Shown: positions 9,511 to 19,260, counted from the stretch's first letter. The stretch is 64,000 nucleotides of DNA from Phymatolithon calcareum (GCA_977006965.1 OZ345379.1:1178001-1242000), one strand, 5' to 3'. Notes: a model not told the origin generated them from the letters alone. Numbers and translations: made by a program.

Positions 9511-11694
9511 CTACCAATAGAATGGCACACGTTCTCTCAAAGCGCGAACGTTCCGATCATCCCATTCTTCCTTGAAAACCCAGTAATCTTTCACTGCATC
9601 CGCTTCGACCATGACAGCGCATCCCTTCCAGGGCAGACTTGCCGTATCGGTATCATCACCTTGTCCTGCCCCACTAGCACCCTTCTGATCGCGCAGCACA
9701 GCTGTAGCGGCCGCCAATTCCTCATCACCTTTACCCTTTCCACCGTCAATGACAGTTACATCTGATACAACCAATCCCTTCTCCAGCAATCCCTGCTTAA
9801 TCTTACTCTCCAGTGCCAACGCGATTCCATCGAGCGACGCCCCTCCGCCAGACAATACAATAGCGTTAAGAAATCGTCGATGCAGTTCCGGAGCTCGCCC
9901 AGGCTGCTGTGCCACCATTGCACTCGCACGTACAGCTCTTCCAATTGCCCAAATCACAGCGTCGACGATACTAGCGTCTGTACTCAAAATCTCGGGCAGT
10001 GAACCCGCGTCCGACGCGCCAGTGCCTGAAGCACCAATGCTCGTAGTCGCTGCCATCTCATCCGGTTCGTTCGCGAAGCGTCCGATAGGTAATGCCGCAG
10101 TCGCCGTAGCCGATCGGCGCATTTCCGCGTACAGGTCATCAAGAAAGTTATCATCGTCCGAGTTGCGCTCATATTTCTCCCGCTTCCGCACTGCGACAGT
10201 GCTTCCAGCAGCTCGGGTACCCGCCAGAAGCAGAGCGGGTCTCGTAAGCCCATACGCAGGGACTGCACGTGCACCAAGTCCGATCTTTACACGCAAGACG
10301 TCGCCTGCTGGCGCTGCTACAGACGCAATGAGCAACCGATCATTATCATCCGAGCGAAACCCGCAAATCTGTTCGAACGCACGAGCGGTGATTGCCCCCA
10401 GATCATGTTCGTTCCTCTGCTTGTCCTCTACCCCATTGGCTGCAAAGACGTTCCCCATTGCCTTCATGAAAGATGCTGAACCGCGAAGCAATTGTGAGAA
10501 AACGGCTCGCATGTGATGCGCCCCATACTGCAGATGTACCCGAGAATCTCCACAGATTGAACCCTCTTCCACGCACGCTACAGTCGTTGCAGAGTGTCCG
10601 ATATCGATGACAGCGCAAGTTGCCAGTCCGGCACCAAGAGCACATGACACCGAACTCTGGTGTACAAACACGGCACCAGCGCGCAGCTCATCAACACGGA
10701 ATATTGACTCGACTATTTCGGCAACATCTCGACGATCCGATGCGTCTGGGACCACGATTGCTACTTGCCGGTGCGCGTAATTGTCCCGCTCCAATGCCTC
10801 ACCTTTCTTCGCTTTTCCGGTTGTAGTTGACTCCTCGCTTTCTTCCTTTTCTTCCCCTTCAGCGTTTCCCGTGACCCCGTCGGTAGCATTGGCGCCATCT
10901 CCATTCGAGGTCTTATTCTCATCCTTTCCGTTTCTCACAGGGATGATGCCAAGCTCACGTGCAACATAGCGCAACAATTCATCAAGTGCTGCGCGCACGA
11001 GCCCATCCGCTGTGTTCGATGCCCCGAAGACGAATCTTCCATCCCACATAGGTGCGACGATGTCATACATTTCCGCAGCGCTCTTGTCGCGGAGCAGGAT
11101 ATCAGCGTCGCGCCCTACCCGAACGTTTCCGTGCCCCTTCTCGTCAAGCGCTACTTTGGAAACATCTCCTGTTCTCGCGGTCACGACTTCAACTTCAACC
11201 TCCCACGGGATTGGTTTCCCACCACCGATGCGTCGCGAATTCAAATCGAGTTCCTCAGCGACCTTTAACTTCTGGCGCTCAAACTCCGCGACATCGGCTT
11301 CCGGTACGGCAATATCCTTGGGCGCCCACACCGGGCGGGCGGGCGGTTTCTCACCGTTCGCATCCGAGCGACGTGGGAATGCGACGAGGGAGAGCACTTT
11401 GCGTGGTGTGGTGTCCGATGCGCGTCCGTAGCGAAATGCGTGTGACCCAAATGCAAGCACCAACACTTCCGCTGGATTAGTCTTTGCATCGCGCAGATCG
11501 GGATGTTGCGCGCGTCGCGTATGTCGCACTGGCGCCGGCTTGGCGATTGGAATGCTGTTCTGCGCGTGGCCATTGGGGGAGTTGTCGTTGTTCGCAATGC
11601 CGGATTCGTCATTTCTGTCTGCGATGCTCCCGTTTGCTGCGGGGATGGCGCTGTTGGAGTCAAGCGGTTCGGGTTTGAGCACGTCATTCTCCAT
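9511..11694 (-). CDS. ARP8: Actin-related protein ARP8 (INO80 complex)
   Basis: ARP8 is a nuclear actin-related protein of the INO80 chromatin remodeller, where it contacts nucleosomes and extranucleosomal DNA with ARP4 and actin. The chosen start at 11694 gives 727 residues. After a low-complexity leader come the actin-fold strands: VLVLAFGSHAFRYGRASD, then a family-typical insertion, VAIVVPDASDRRDVAEIVE, CALGAGLATCAVIDIGHSATTVACVEEG with the phosphate-binding loop, the YGAHH segment, and AIVLSGGGASLDGI. The C terminus WKGCAVM...W(V)FKEEWDD(R)NVRALRERVPFYW matches the ARP8-specific ending. Acidic and Ser/Thr-rich insertions separate the blocks. An in-frame AUG 34 codons upstream (11796) is possible. 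One exon. SNF5 and a BCL7-like gene, from another remodeller, lie in the same window. Confidence 0.92.
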   Translation of the reverse strand: MENDVLKPEPLDSNSAIPAANGSIADRNDESGIANNDNSPNGHAQNSIPIAKPAPVRHTRRAQHPDLRDAKTNPAEVLVLAFGSHAFRYGRASDTTPRKVLSLVAFPRRSDANGEKPPARPVWAPKDIAVPEADVAEFERQKLKVAEELDLNSRRIGGGKPIPWEVEVEVVTARTGDVSKVALDEKGHGNVRVGRDADILLRDKSAAEMYDIVAPMWDGRFVFGASNTADGLVRAALDELLRYVARELGIIPVRNGKDENKTSNGDGANATDGVTGNAEGEEKEESEESTTTGKAKKGEALERDNYAHRQVAIVVPDASDRRDVAEIVESIFRVDELRAGAVFVHQSSVSCALGAGLATCAVIDIGHSATTVACVEEGSICGDSRVHLQYGAHHMRAVFSQLLRGSASFMKAMGNVFAANGVEDKQRNEHDLGAITARAFEQICGFRSDDNDRLLIASVAAPAGDVLRVKIGLGARAVPAYGLTRPALLLAGTRAAGSTVAVRKREKYERNSDDDNFLDDLYAEMRRSATATAALPIGRFANEPDEMAATTSIGASGTGASDAGSLPEILSTDASIVDAVIWAIGRAVRASAMVAQQPGRAPELHRRFLNAIVLSGGGASLDGIALALESKIKQGLLEKGLVVSDVTVIDGGKGKGDEELAAATAVLRDQKGASGAGQGDDTDTASLPWKGCAVMVEADAVKDYWVFKEEWDDRNVRALRERVPFYW

Positions 11695-12842
11695 TTCAGT
11701 GAAATATGTGCTCGTGGATGGCGGTGGACGTACAGGGCGGGCGTGGTTTTTGTGCGACGGTGGTAAACACTGTATATAGTTTTTGATCATATGCATGCAT
11801 GAGGATGCTTGACCCCTGAAAATTATTGTTACCGCGTATATCCTGCTCTTTCCTTTTTCGACCGGCGGCGCCGCAAGATCGGGTGCATATTCACAAGCAA
11901 CAGAAACTCGTGCTGAAATACCTTACTAATATAAATTTTAAATTTTACATTCAATCTCTTCTCGTTCTCGTCTCTTTCCTCTCTAAGCTCAGCCCCCTCC
12001 TCAACATCATTGTTCTCGGCCTCTCCGCGCGAAGGGCCCTGGTCCACCGCCCGGAGGCCCATCCTACAATTGGGTTTTGATCCTTTCCGTCGTTGCCGTC
12101 CATAACGCTGGATGTTTCATAATATACTGCGAAGCACGGTGCTCTCGCGTTTATACCCTTCCGAATCTGGTCATCGGCGCTTGACTATGATGCGTCGCTC
12201 ATCAAGAGTCAGTTAGACTGCCTGCGGATTTGCTTTAATGTGATGAGAAACACGCGACAGTATGCGAAGCGGAATCACCTGAGACCCCTTGTTTCTTGTC
12301 TTCTCGAGAGCGCTTATCCCAGACATCGAATTCGTGACAGTAAGCCATTCACGGAACCCCCAGGCTGAGCTGAGTTGCCTTCAGAACACGACGTCGTACC
12401 GTCCACATCTCAGGACTACTTAAGGAGTTTTTGCCCCCTGCAAACTCCCATTGTCCATACAAACCGCCTGCGCCTGCGGCACTCATGAAACAATCAAGGC
12501 GATAAAATGACTGATCTTGCCGAAGATGAAGAAGATGAAGACATTTGGCTATGGACGACGCGTCCCCTTCCCGCATAATGCACGGCTGCATCCCACGCGT
12601 CGTATTGCTCCGCTTATTCTTCTTGACGAGTAGAGCCCGTCAAAACGTTATTGCGGCTGTCCAAAAGGTTCGCCTGTGTTTCGCTGCCCAAGACATGCCT
12701 CCTAGGTAGGGATCGAACATCGAGACGGGCGAGAGCTCCTGCACTTTGAGTTTGAGTCGCATTTTCCCGTTTGTCGAGGTAACCACCTGTTCATCACGTG
12801 AATAACATCCTTGAAAGTTTCTTTTAGTAACAATAAAAATCA
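11695..12842. other. Intergenic region, ends in an interspersed repeat
   Basis: The start should hold the ARP8 5' UTR and promoter. No gene is recognised. The only structure seen is the interspersed repeat at 12763-12840, which abuts the stop codon side of the BCL7-like gene. Confidence 0.45.
12763..12840. repeat. Interspersed repeat, copy A
   Basis: About 78 bp here match 21538-21612 over most of their length. The core GAGGTAACCACCTGTTCATC is identical, followed by GTGAAT.ACATCCTT and then TAGTAACAA.AAAA. The core contains the palindrome AGGTAACCACCT. Flanking sequence differs between the two copies, so this is a dispersed element rather than a segmental duplication. Copy A ends within a few bases of the stop codon of the BCL7-like gene, so it probably forms that gene's 3' UTR. 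Confidence 0.75.
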
Positions 12843-13676
12843 TTAGTCGTCTTCACTAACAATTGGTGCCCCAGGGGCAATATCGGCGATATCGGGCGGA
12901 TTTACAGGGTCCGCGGAAGCGGACAGTTCCGGAATACCTGATGGCACGGCACCAGGAATATCTGGCGGGAATGAAGCATCCATAGGCGCGTTCACAACGA
13001 GTTCCATCGGCGCCACACTTTCAAGCGGCATTGGCATTGGCCCTTCTGACTCAGCAACGACGGCTGGGTCCACAGACTGTGCCATATCTACAGGATCTGT
13101 ACCGTCCGGTGGAGCTGCAAATGACGTGACATCTTCAACTTCAGCAAGTGCTATACCTTCGCTTTCCGGGGCGTCTGCCACAGCTGCTGTGACGTCAGCT
13201 GACGGGGAAACCTCTGCTGCTGGAGTGACTTGCGCTGCTGAAGCGAGTTGCGCCGCTGATGTGATTTCCGCCATCGGGTCCAAATCTGCAGTGGGTTCAA
13301 CAACATGTTCTGGCTCTGATGGCACAACCGGGTTTGTTGATAAAACAATGGGCGGGATTTCGCCTTCGTCGGTGGCCGGTGCAGACGGTTTCTCATTTGG
13401 CGGTGCGGCATCGGGCATCTCGGCGTCCGCTTCGTCAGCTGCAGGCACGAGAGGAATTTCCGGGACTGGTGCCGGTGGAGTGGGCGGGCCTCGCTTTGGA
13501 GATGGCGTTGACGGCGGGCGCTCGCCGCGAACCCATTGTGGGATTGTCACGTGCGGTGCGAGTGCTGCAGGGCGTACAATGCGCTCCCAGCGACGCACGC
13601 GTCCGACGACGGCCGTCTCTGCCTCTGCTGCTGCGCGTCGCGACTCGCCGCGGGTCCCGAGGGAGGCGCGATACAT
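12843..13676 (-). CDS. BCL7-like protein (candidate SWI/SNF subunit)
   Basis: The N terminus of this 277-residue protein, starting at 13676, follows the BCL7 family pattern: an R-x-E-(S/T)R-(S/R)RA start, a helix ending in VRRWER (BCL7A has VRKWEK), and a Val/Ile strand closing with QWV (BCL7A has KWV). BCL7 proteins are small accessory subunits of SWI/SNF (BAF) remodellers that dock on the nucleosome side through this N-terminal segment. The remaining 220 residues are disordered Pro/Ala/Glu-rich sequence with repeats of the type PAAEV and carry no other domain, which also suits BCL7. An upstream in-frame AUG at 13793 would add 39 residues overlapping a foldback and is not preferred. The assignment rests on about 45 residues. 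SNF5, another SWI/SNF subunit, is encoded 29 kb away. Confidence 0.5.
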   Translation of the reverse strand: MYRASLGTRGESRRAAAEAETAVVGRVRRWERIVRPAALAPHVTIPQWVRGERPPSTPSPKRGPPTPPAPVPEIPLVPAADEADAEMPDAAPPNEKPSAPATDEGEIPPIVLSTNPVVPSEPEHVVEPTADLDPMAEITSAAQLASAAQVTPAAEVSPSADVTAAVADAPESEGIALAEVEDVTSFAAPPDGTDPVDMAQSVDPAVVAESEGPMPMPLESVAPMELVVNAPMDASFPPDIPGAVPSGIPELSASADPVNPPDIADIAPGAPIVSEDD

Positions 13677-13782
13677 TGTAAGGGTCTTGTGGTTGAGATG
13701 TGGGTGGAGACTCTGGGGGAACGACCGGACAGAGGTCTTCTCCGGAAAGTAAAACTTTGTTGACAATTGGTAGCTCTGTGTA

Positions 13783-13884
13783 TTGCAGAACACATCGTCT
13801 CAAAAATATATATTTTGAGACGACATGTTTTGCAAAGTAATCCCCATACGGGGATTTGATCTAAAACTATAGTTTTAGATCAAA
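13783..13884. repeat. Three adjacent foldbacks between divergent genes
   Basis: The first (13783-13835) pairs about 25 bases on each side of an ATATA centre. The second (13843-13854) is a short CCCC..GGGG hairpin. The third (13855-13884) is a perfect 30-nt palindrome, with half-site TTTGATCTAAAACTA. They sit in the 353-nt gap between the BCL7-like gene (starting leftward at 13676) and the HugZ-like gene (starting rightward at 14030), so they fall in the promoter or 5' UTR of either. Confidence 0.85.
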
Positions 13885-14029
13885 TTCGATCAGTATTTTG
13901 TAGGTTCACAAAAGTACAGTTTCGGAAGTTTTGTAACCAATAGGCAAGTTTTGATAGCGGTGAAATATTTCAAAGATTTTTGAAACGGGGTTGAGGTCTG
14001 GGAGGTGATAGGAGCAGCATCAGTGTCTG

Positions 14030-14806
14030 TTGATACTGCCCAGTGGTGAATCAAAGAAGATGATGCAAGTGAGAAAAGTCACCCAGGGTTCCATTATAGC
14101 TGGATTTACATACGCTTCATCTCGTGGAGTACGGGTTGGCGCACGGTTCCAATCTGCACCACGGGAAACGCGAATGCAGCGTTACGTATTCAAACGTTTC
14201 TCGTCATTTTCAGTCACTGCTCCATTTTGCAAACCGGCAAGCGAAAGGAGTCACGTTCACCAACGCAGCAAGCGCTTTTGCAGAATGCAAACCTCACAAC
14301 AAGAACTCCTTGAATCCTATCGTGCATTTCCAAAAGAGTTAAAAAGTGTAATTCTAAGCACGGTGAATTCATCCGGTACCCCGAACGCAAGCTACGCACC
14401 TTGTGTCGTGGACAATGAGCGAAACATCTATATCTTCGTGAGCGGCCTTGCGGCGCACACTAGAAATTTACACTCGACTGGAAAAGTCAGCGCTCTTTTC
14501 ATCGAAGACGAGAGCAATGTAACGGATGTATTCGCAAGGAAGCGGCTATCGTATGACTGTGAGGCGACTTTGATGGAAAGAGAAACTGAACAATGGAATG
14601 CGATCGCACAACAGTTCTCAGATCGATTTGGCAGTATTGTCCAGGTATTGAAGGGCCTTGGCGATTTTCGTATTTTCAAACTGATACCAAAATCGGGGCG
14701 GTTTGTCCTCGGCTTTGGAGCGGCATATAATGTTGACCCTAATGACATCGGGAAGCTTGTTCCCACTCGCGGAGATCCGAGCGAGAGCGCAGAATCTACA
14801 ACTTGA
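14030..14806 (+). CDS. HugZ/HutZ-like flavin-binding split-barrel protein with presequence
   Basis: Residues about 90-245 match the HugZ/HutZ branch of the pyridoxamine-phosphate-oxidase-like FMN-binding split barrels: KSVILSTVNSSGTPNASYAP, NIYIFVSGLAAHTRNL, SALFIEDES, FARKRLSYDCEATLMER, FGDIV-like FGSIVQVLKGL, DFRIFKL and GRFVLGFGAAY. Bacterial HugZ binds heme and degrades it; in other members the fold carries FMN. The 85 residues before the domain are basic and Ser/Arg-rich with methionines at 11, 12, 49 and 86. They could be a plastid or mitochondrial presequence, or untranslated sequence if M86 (MQTSQQELL) is the true start. The C-terminal DUF2470 domain often found in plant relatives is absent. 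The family is chiefly bacterial, so the gene may derive from endosymbiont or horizontal transfer. Heme degradation here is an inference from the family only. Confidence 0.82.
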   Translation: MILPSGESKKMMQVRKVTQGSIIAGFTYASSRGVRVGARFQSAPRETRMQRYVFKRFSSFSVTAPFCKPASERSHVHQRSKRFCRMQTSQQELLESYRAFPKELKSVILSTVNSSGTPNASYAPCVVDNERNIYIFVSGLAAHTRNLHSTGKVSALFIEDESNVTDVFARKRLSYDCEATLMERETEQWNAIAQQFSDRFGSIVQVLKGLGDFRIFKLIPKSGRFVLGFGAAYNVDPNDIGKLVPTRGDPSESAESTT

Positions 14807-15104
14807 TATGGCAGAGCCTCTTTGACTATGGCAATGGTTTGGCCAGGAAAGGACTCTCCACATTGATTCCTTTTTCGGATTACTTTGAGAGTATTCAATA
14901 CATAGAACTTGTGTTTCTTCGATATGCTGAGTTGCGTTGATGAAAGCCCATATCTATCCAATCTGTCATTTCCTACTCCGCCGCGCCGCTGTACGATGTG
15001 CCTTAAGTCACTTCTGCTGGACGACGTCCACGAAAAATGGGACGTCGGTTTACCGTTTGAAAATATAACCAGTGAACAAAAAACTTAAGCGCAATTCCTC
15101 TTTG
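14807..15104. other. Convergent 3' spacer
   Basis: Spacer between the 3' ends of the HugZ-like gene and the kinase gene. No feature recognised. Confidence 0.4.
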
Positions 15105-16762
15105 CTAATGAATGCCCATCAATGCTGCCTCGGGATGGAAGGCAACGACCTCTTCCCAGACGAGATCTTTAAGCTTTGCCTTCGAGGCGTTCTCTGGTGG
15201 TTCCGTCAGCTGAAAGTCGAAAACCTCGTCCTGCTCACTGAGGTTCGCGTCTACCTCGGCAATCACCTCTTCTGCCACCTCTGCCAAGAACGGGTGCTCG
15301 AACGCCTCCTTGGCCGTCATGCGCTCTTTGGGCGAGAATTTCAGACACCGCTCTACAAAATCCCATCCCATCTTCGAATCATCGCCAATGCTTCCACCAG
15401 CCAACATTTTGCGCAACGTGCCCTCCCGATTCTTTTTCCTTACCAACGACATATACCAACGACTACTGCGCTTCTCCAAGTGGGCCATCTGTTCTTCCGT
15501 CGGAAAGCCGATGACATCAACGACAGTTTTGAACGGATTTCTCCGTGTCTCGTCGTCAAACAAATAGGCATGTTTCGGATGAAGCATTTCTGCCGCAATG
15601 CAGCCGACACCCCACACATCGACGGACGCATTGTACGACTCATTTAAAAACAGTTCAGGTGCAGAATGCAATACCGTGCGAGGCCCCACAGTGAGTTCTG
15701 TATCTTCCACCGCCTGTGTCGCAGCGTCGACAATCTCAGTGGTGGCGCATGAATAATATCGCGCCTCACCCAGATCGCAAATCTTCGCGTTCAACTTATC
15801 GTCAAGTAACACATTAAGCGACTTGATGTCACGGTGCATTGTGCGCGCTGCATGCATGTGTTGCAGTGCACACAGAATCTGCGCCAATATACGCTTCTGT
15901 GTTCGTCTGTCGCGGATACGTCCGCGCAGCATGGCCGTTCGTAAGTCAGTGGCCAGCAATGGCGTGACAAGATACACTGAGTCCCAGGCCTTAAAGTTGC
16001 GAGGAATGTCGACGTCGAGCAAAGAGACAATGTGCGGATGTCGAAGTCGTCGCAGAAGTCGCAGCTCACGTAACACATGCCGCGCGGCATGGGCACTTGA
16101 AAATGCACCTAGAATCTTTTTAATCGCTACACGCGCACCGGTTTGCGAGTCGAACGCGCTCCTGTTGACGAGGATGCCTTATGTCAGAGAAGGGTCTATG
16201 GGATGAATTAAGAACGGAGGGTTGTGGCAAATACTTACACTACCACGCCAAATCTTCCGCTACCGACTGATCGAATCCTCTTATAACGCACGTCAACCAT
16301 GAATTCTGTCTCGGTTAAGTGCGGATTATCGAAGACAAAAATGGGGATTATAACTCGACGCTTCCTCATTTCTGGTGGTGCTTCGGTCGCGGTGTTCGCA
16401 TTCGCTTGGGCTGGTTGTCTGGTAGCATTACGTCCAGGGCGACTGGACAAGGATAGTCTTCTTCCAAGGGAGATTCGCGGCGCACGTTCGGCACTCATCC
16501 TTGCGCCTAAATCACCGGATTTATCGGAAAGCTGTGACAAGGAGGTTCTTCGTCCAATCGAGATGCGCTGCGTTTTATTCACGCTTGTCGAACTCGGGGT
16601 TCCTCCGGACTGCGACTGTGGTTCTTCCTTCCCCCAGCGCTGTGCAAATCGAAACCTTCTCATTGTGGTTGGGCAGCAATGTGGTCGTTGACGGAACAGT
16701 TGGCCAGATGTGGAAAACGCTCTGTGTAGTAAGTGGCTCGGCACTAGGCGTGGACTGGCCAA
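15105..16762 (-). CDS. CMGC-like Ser/Thr protein kinase, two exons
   Basis: Two exons separated by a 77-nt intron encode one kinase. Exon 1 runs 16762-16239 and ends in the glycine loop GSGRFGVVV. The donor is GTAAGT at 16238. The acceptor CAG ends at 16162, and exon 2 runs 16161-15105, opening SAFDSQTGARVAIKK with the VAIK lysine. The junction is phase 2 and restores an unbroken kinase fold of about 526 residues in total. Further motifs are MHRDIKSLNVLLD (catalytic Asp), CDLGEAR where DFG is usual, HSAPELF for the APE motif, and DVWGVGCIAAEML. DLG and the helix after APE suggest the CDK/MAPK/GSK (CMGC) side of the kinome, but there is no TxY lip. The first 120 residues are Arg/Ser-rich and contain the internal repeat RISIGRR(T/L)SLS and RISLGRRLSLS, likely phospho-sites. 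The start is uncertain (AUGs at 16762 and 16663). Confidence 0.85.
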
Positions 16763-18053
16763 GGGGAGTGGCGAAAGCAGACAATCTCATCTCGTCCGAG
16801 CATCCTGGTCGTACTTTCGAGTCCGTAAGCACTGTAGAAGCAGATATTTTCCATCGAGATTGGAATGACCAAAGACTGTACAGTACAGTGTCCTACAGTC
16901 CGATACAGCACTGTATCATACTGTAGTGGTGATGCCGTTTGTCACATGCGGTTAACGATCATTGGCTGTACTCCTGGCAGGGTGCCTGCAAGGCGCTCCA
17001 ATGACGTCATACAAACGATATGATGTTGATCCAATCTCTCCTCTACTTGCGAGACCGTGCACGGCAACAGTACGAAGTAGATATAAGTGATCATCGAGAG
17101 TGTTCGTCGTACAGTACTCGGCTGTGCTACAAGTTGTGCACGTCAATAGTGCAAAATCTTGTCTGTCCAATAGCGAAGGTCTTGATCCAGGACTTTATCT
17201 GCAGAGCCGCAAGCCACATCTCTGTAGGCTAGGGCGAGAACTAAACTTACCTAAAAAAGTCTCTTGGTCGCGAAACAAGATTGCGGATAACACGGCTCTC
17301 TGTACTGCTAATGTTGATAGTACAGAGAGCCGTCTTATTCCATCCCCCATGTCGCTATCATGCACTTCTTTCGCCCGCTAAGAACACCGTAATATCAGCT
17401 TTAGAGCCTTAACTGGAAGGGAGATGAAAGCCGAGGATGTTTTGAATGAATGGAGGTAACGTTTCGAAAATCTGCTCTGTGAAACATATCTTGAAGCTAT
17501 TGAAGCCTGACCGACAGAGATATTCCCAGATGCCATTTCTGAGAATGCTCGGGATTGCTTCATACTATTGTCCCATTTGTTTCCTGCTCATTTCTCGCTG
17601 AGCCAATGCCGCCAAGACATGCGTCACAACTGTCTCCGATGGTTTATTAAAGCCACCCAGCTGCATTTTCAGAAGGCGATTCATGTTATGCCGGTACACA
17701 TCCGCACCGAGTAGCGCAGGATAGGGCGGAGACCAGACCAAACTGGCGGAGGTCATGAATCACCGTATGATTTGTCTTCCTCCATCATTCTTCATTTTCA
17801 ATTGATGTTTTTCTCCCAACCTTATATTTCGATCTGCGTTGCTCATTCAGAGCTGTCCTTCTACAGTTGGGTCTACGATGACTAGAATAATAATCCGAGT
17901 GCACCTCTGCAGGACAGTGGGGGACCCACCTTCCGGCACCCAATTTATTTCCTGGGAGCCGAGCGCGGATAGGAGCCCAGACAGGAGTTCTACAGCAATC
18001 TTCGATGGACTAAACTCACGAGAACCCCCGCCTTCCAACAACTGGCCAGAAGA
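16763..18053. other. Spacer leading into a retroelement remnant
   Basis: No gene recognised. The segment 16870-16925 is rich in repeats of CAGT/ACTG including the small hairpin GATACAGCACTGTATC. A foldback lies at 17292-17333. From roughly 17800 onward the plus strand may be decayed upstream retroelement sequence, but no reverse transcriptase motif could be identified. Confidence 0.4.
17292..17333. repeat. Perfect foldback with 15-nt arms
   Basis: The arms at 17292-17306 and 17319-17333 are perfect inverted copies (ACGGCTCTCTGTACT and its complement) separated by a 12-nt loop. Confidence 0.85.
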
Positions 18054-19260
18054 AGAGGTTAGCAATAGGAATTGTTTCGGCGAAGGATGATGCAGAGGAG
18101 AAGCGTACCGCGACAGAAGCTTTTCTTCTAGAGCGAAAGGCAGCGCAACCAGCCGATATCGAAATATGGACGGACGGAAGTGTCGGAAAAGTACCACATG
18201 AATTTGTCTGCGACCTGAATCATGGAGAAAGAGTCTCCGTGAAATGGGATGGAGGTTGGTATTCTGCGACGTTGAGCAAATTCAGCCCCTCTCAGTACCA
18301 GAACCACGAAGCAGCGAAACATTTTGAGTCTCGACACGGCAGGCCCCCGGACATCCTCTTGGCCTACGACGACGGAGACGAGCATGCATACTCAACGACC
18401 CCGACCGCCTCGAAACAACGCGTTATCGTCTGCGACGAAGACGGTGACACACTCGACATGTATCGTACAATCCCATTCCAGGTCGGCGGAGCTGGGATTC
18501 TGATTTTGCGCGGCGAAGAAACTGTTATGGAAGAAACGCTGGCCGTTGGGACTGTCGGCTCTTCATTTGACGCGGAGGCATTTGCCGCCGTATAGGCCTT
18601 CCAAGCAACGTTAACGCTACAACTTTCCCGCGGCAGCACTATCAGATGGTTCACTGACAGCCGTAGCTGCATAGACGCGCTCAACGGGCAACCGCGGATG
18701 TTTGGTGACATGGTCCGGAATCTATGGAACCTTTTGGAAGGTTATTTTCACGCGAGATTCAGATAGAGTGTGTTTGGATACCGAGTCAATGCGGCGTCGC
18801 GAAGAATGAGGCTGCTGATGAACTTGCGCGGCGGGGAATTTCGGAATCGAATCTGGCCCTGCACCAAGCGATACCTCTCACTTTGGAAGCGGCACGATCC
18901 ATCATCAAGCCGCCCTGTAGAAGCAAACCAGTGACCCTTCCTACTCTTCCGAAAGATCTGCACATCTCCCAGAGACGTGCAGAGGTGGTACTGCACCAGC
19001 TCATAGTGAACTGCAGCCCTATTGTGGCAAGCTTTCACCATGGACACAACGAGAATGAACCGCTTCTCTACGACCCAGTATGCAAGATGTGCCCGTATGG
19101 CGTCAAGGAGACAGTGGAGCACCTCATCCTACACTGTTCTGGGAGGACTGCCTCTCGACGAAAATTCATCGGAAGAGTGCGAGACAAAACGGTAGAAAAT
19201 CTGTGCAAGGAGAGACCCGTAGAGTTACTCCAATATTTGAACAATGAGAACTTACTCTAG
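18054..19260 (+). mobile_element. Non-LTR retrotransposon 3' end: RNase H plus zinc knuckle, broken, with a Tudor-like insert
   Basis: The plus strand encodes the C-terminal part of a retroelement polyprotein. RNase H motifs occur in order: IEIWTDGS (first catalytic Asp, about 18166-18183), GGAGILIL (about 18486), SSFDAEAFA (catalytic Glu), RWFTDSRSCIDAL (Asp) and WIPSQCGVAKNEAADELARRG (last Asp), where the usual His of SHCG is Gln-Cys. A CxxC...ETVEHLILHC zinc knuckle follows near 19084-19140, typical of LINE-like polyproteins. The frame has an in-frame TAG at 18593-18595 and shifts near 18765, then stops at 19258-19260, so this copy is dead. Between the first Asp and GGAG lies an open segment of about 98 codons (about 18187-18482) containing GERVSVKWDGGWYSATL and DILLAYDDGDEHAYS, a pattern of Tudor or Agenet-like chromatin readers. 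No upstream reverse transcriptase was recognised. Confidence 0.75.

Noticed and set aside
12700-12730. Possible tRNA on the minus strand (GTTCGATCCC like a B box)
   Set aside because: No A box or acceptor stem can be built around it, and the spacing does not fit a cloverleaf.
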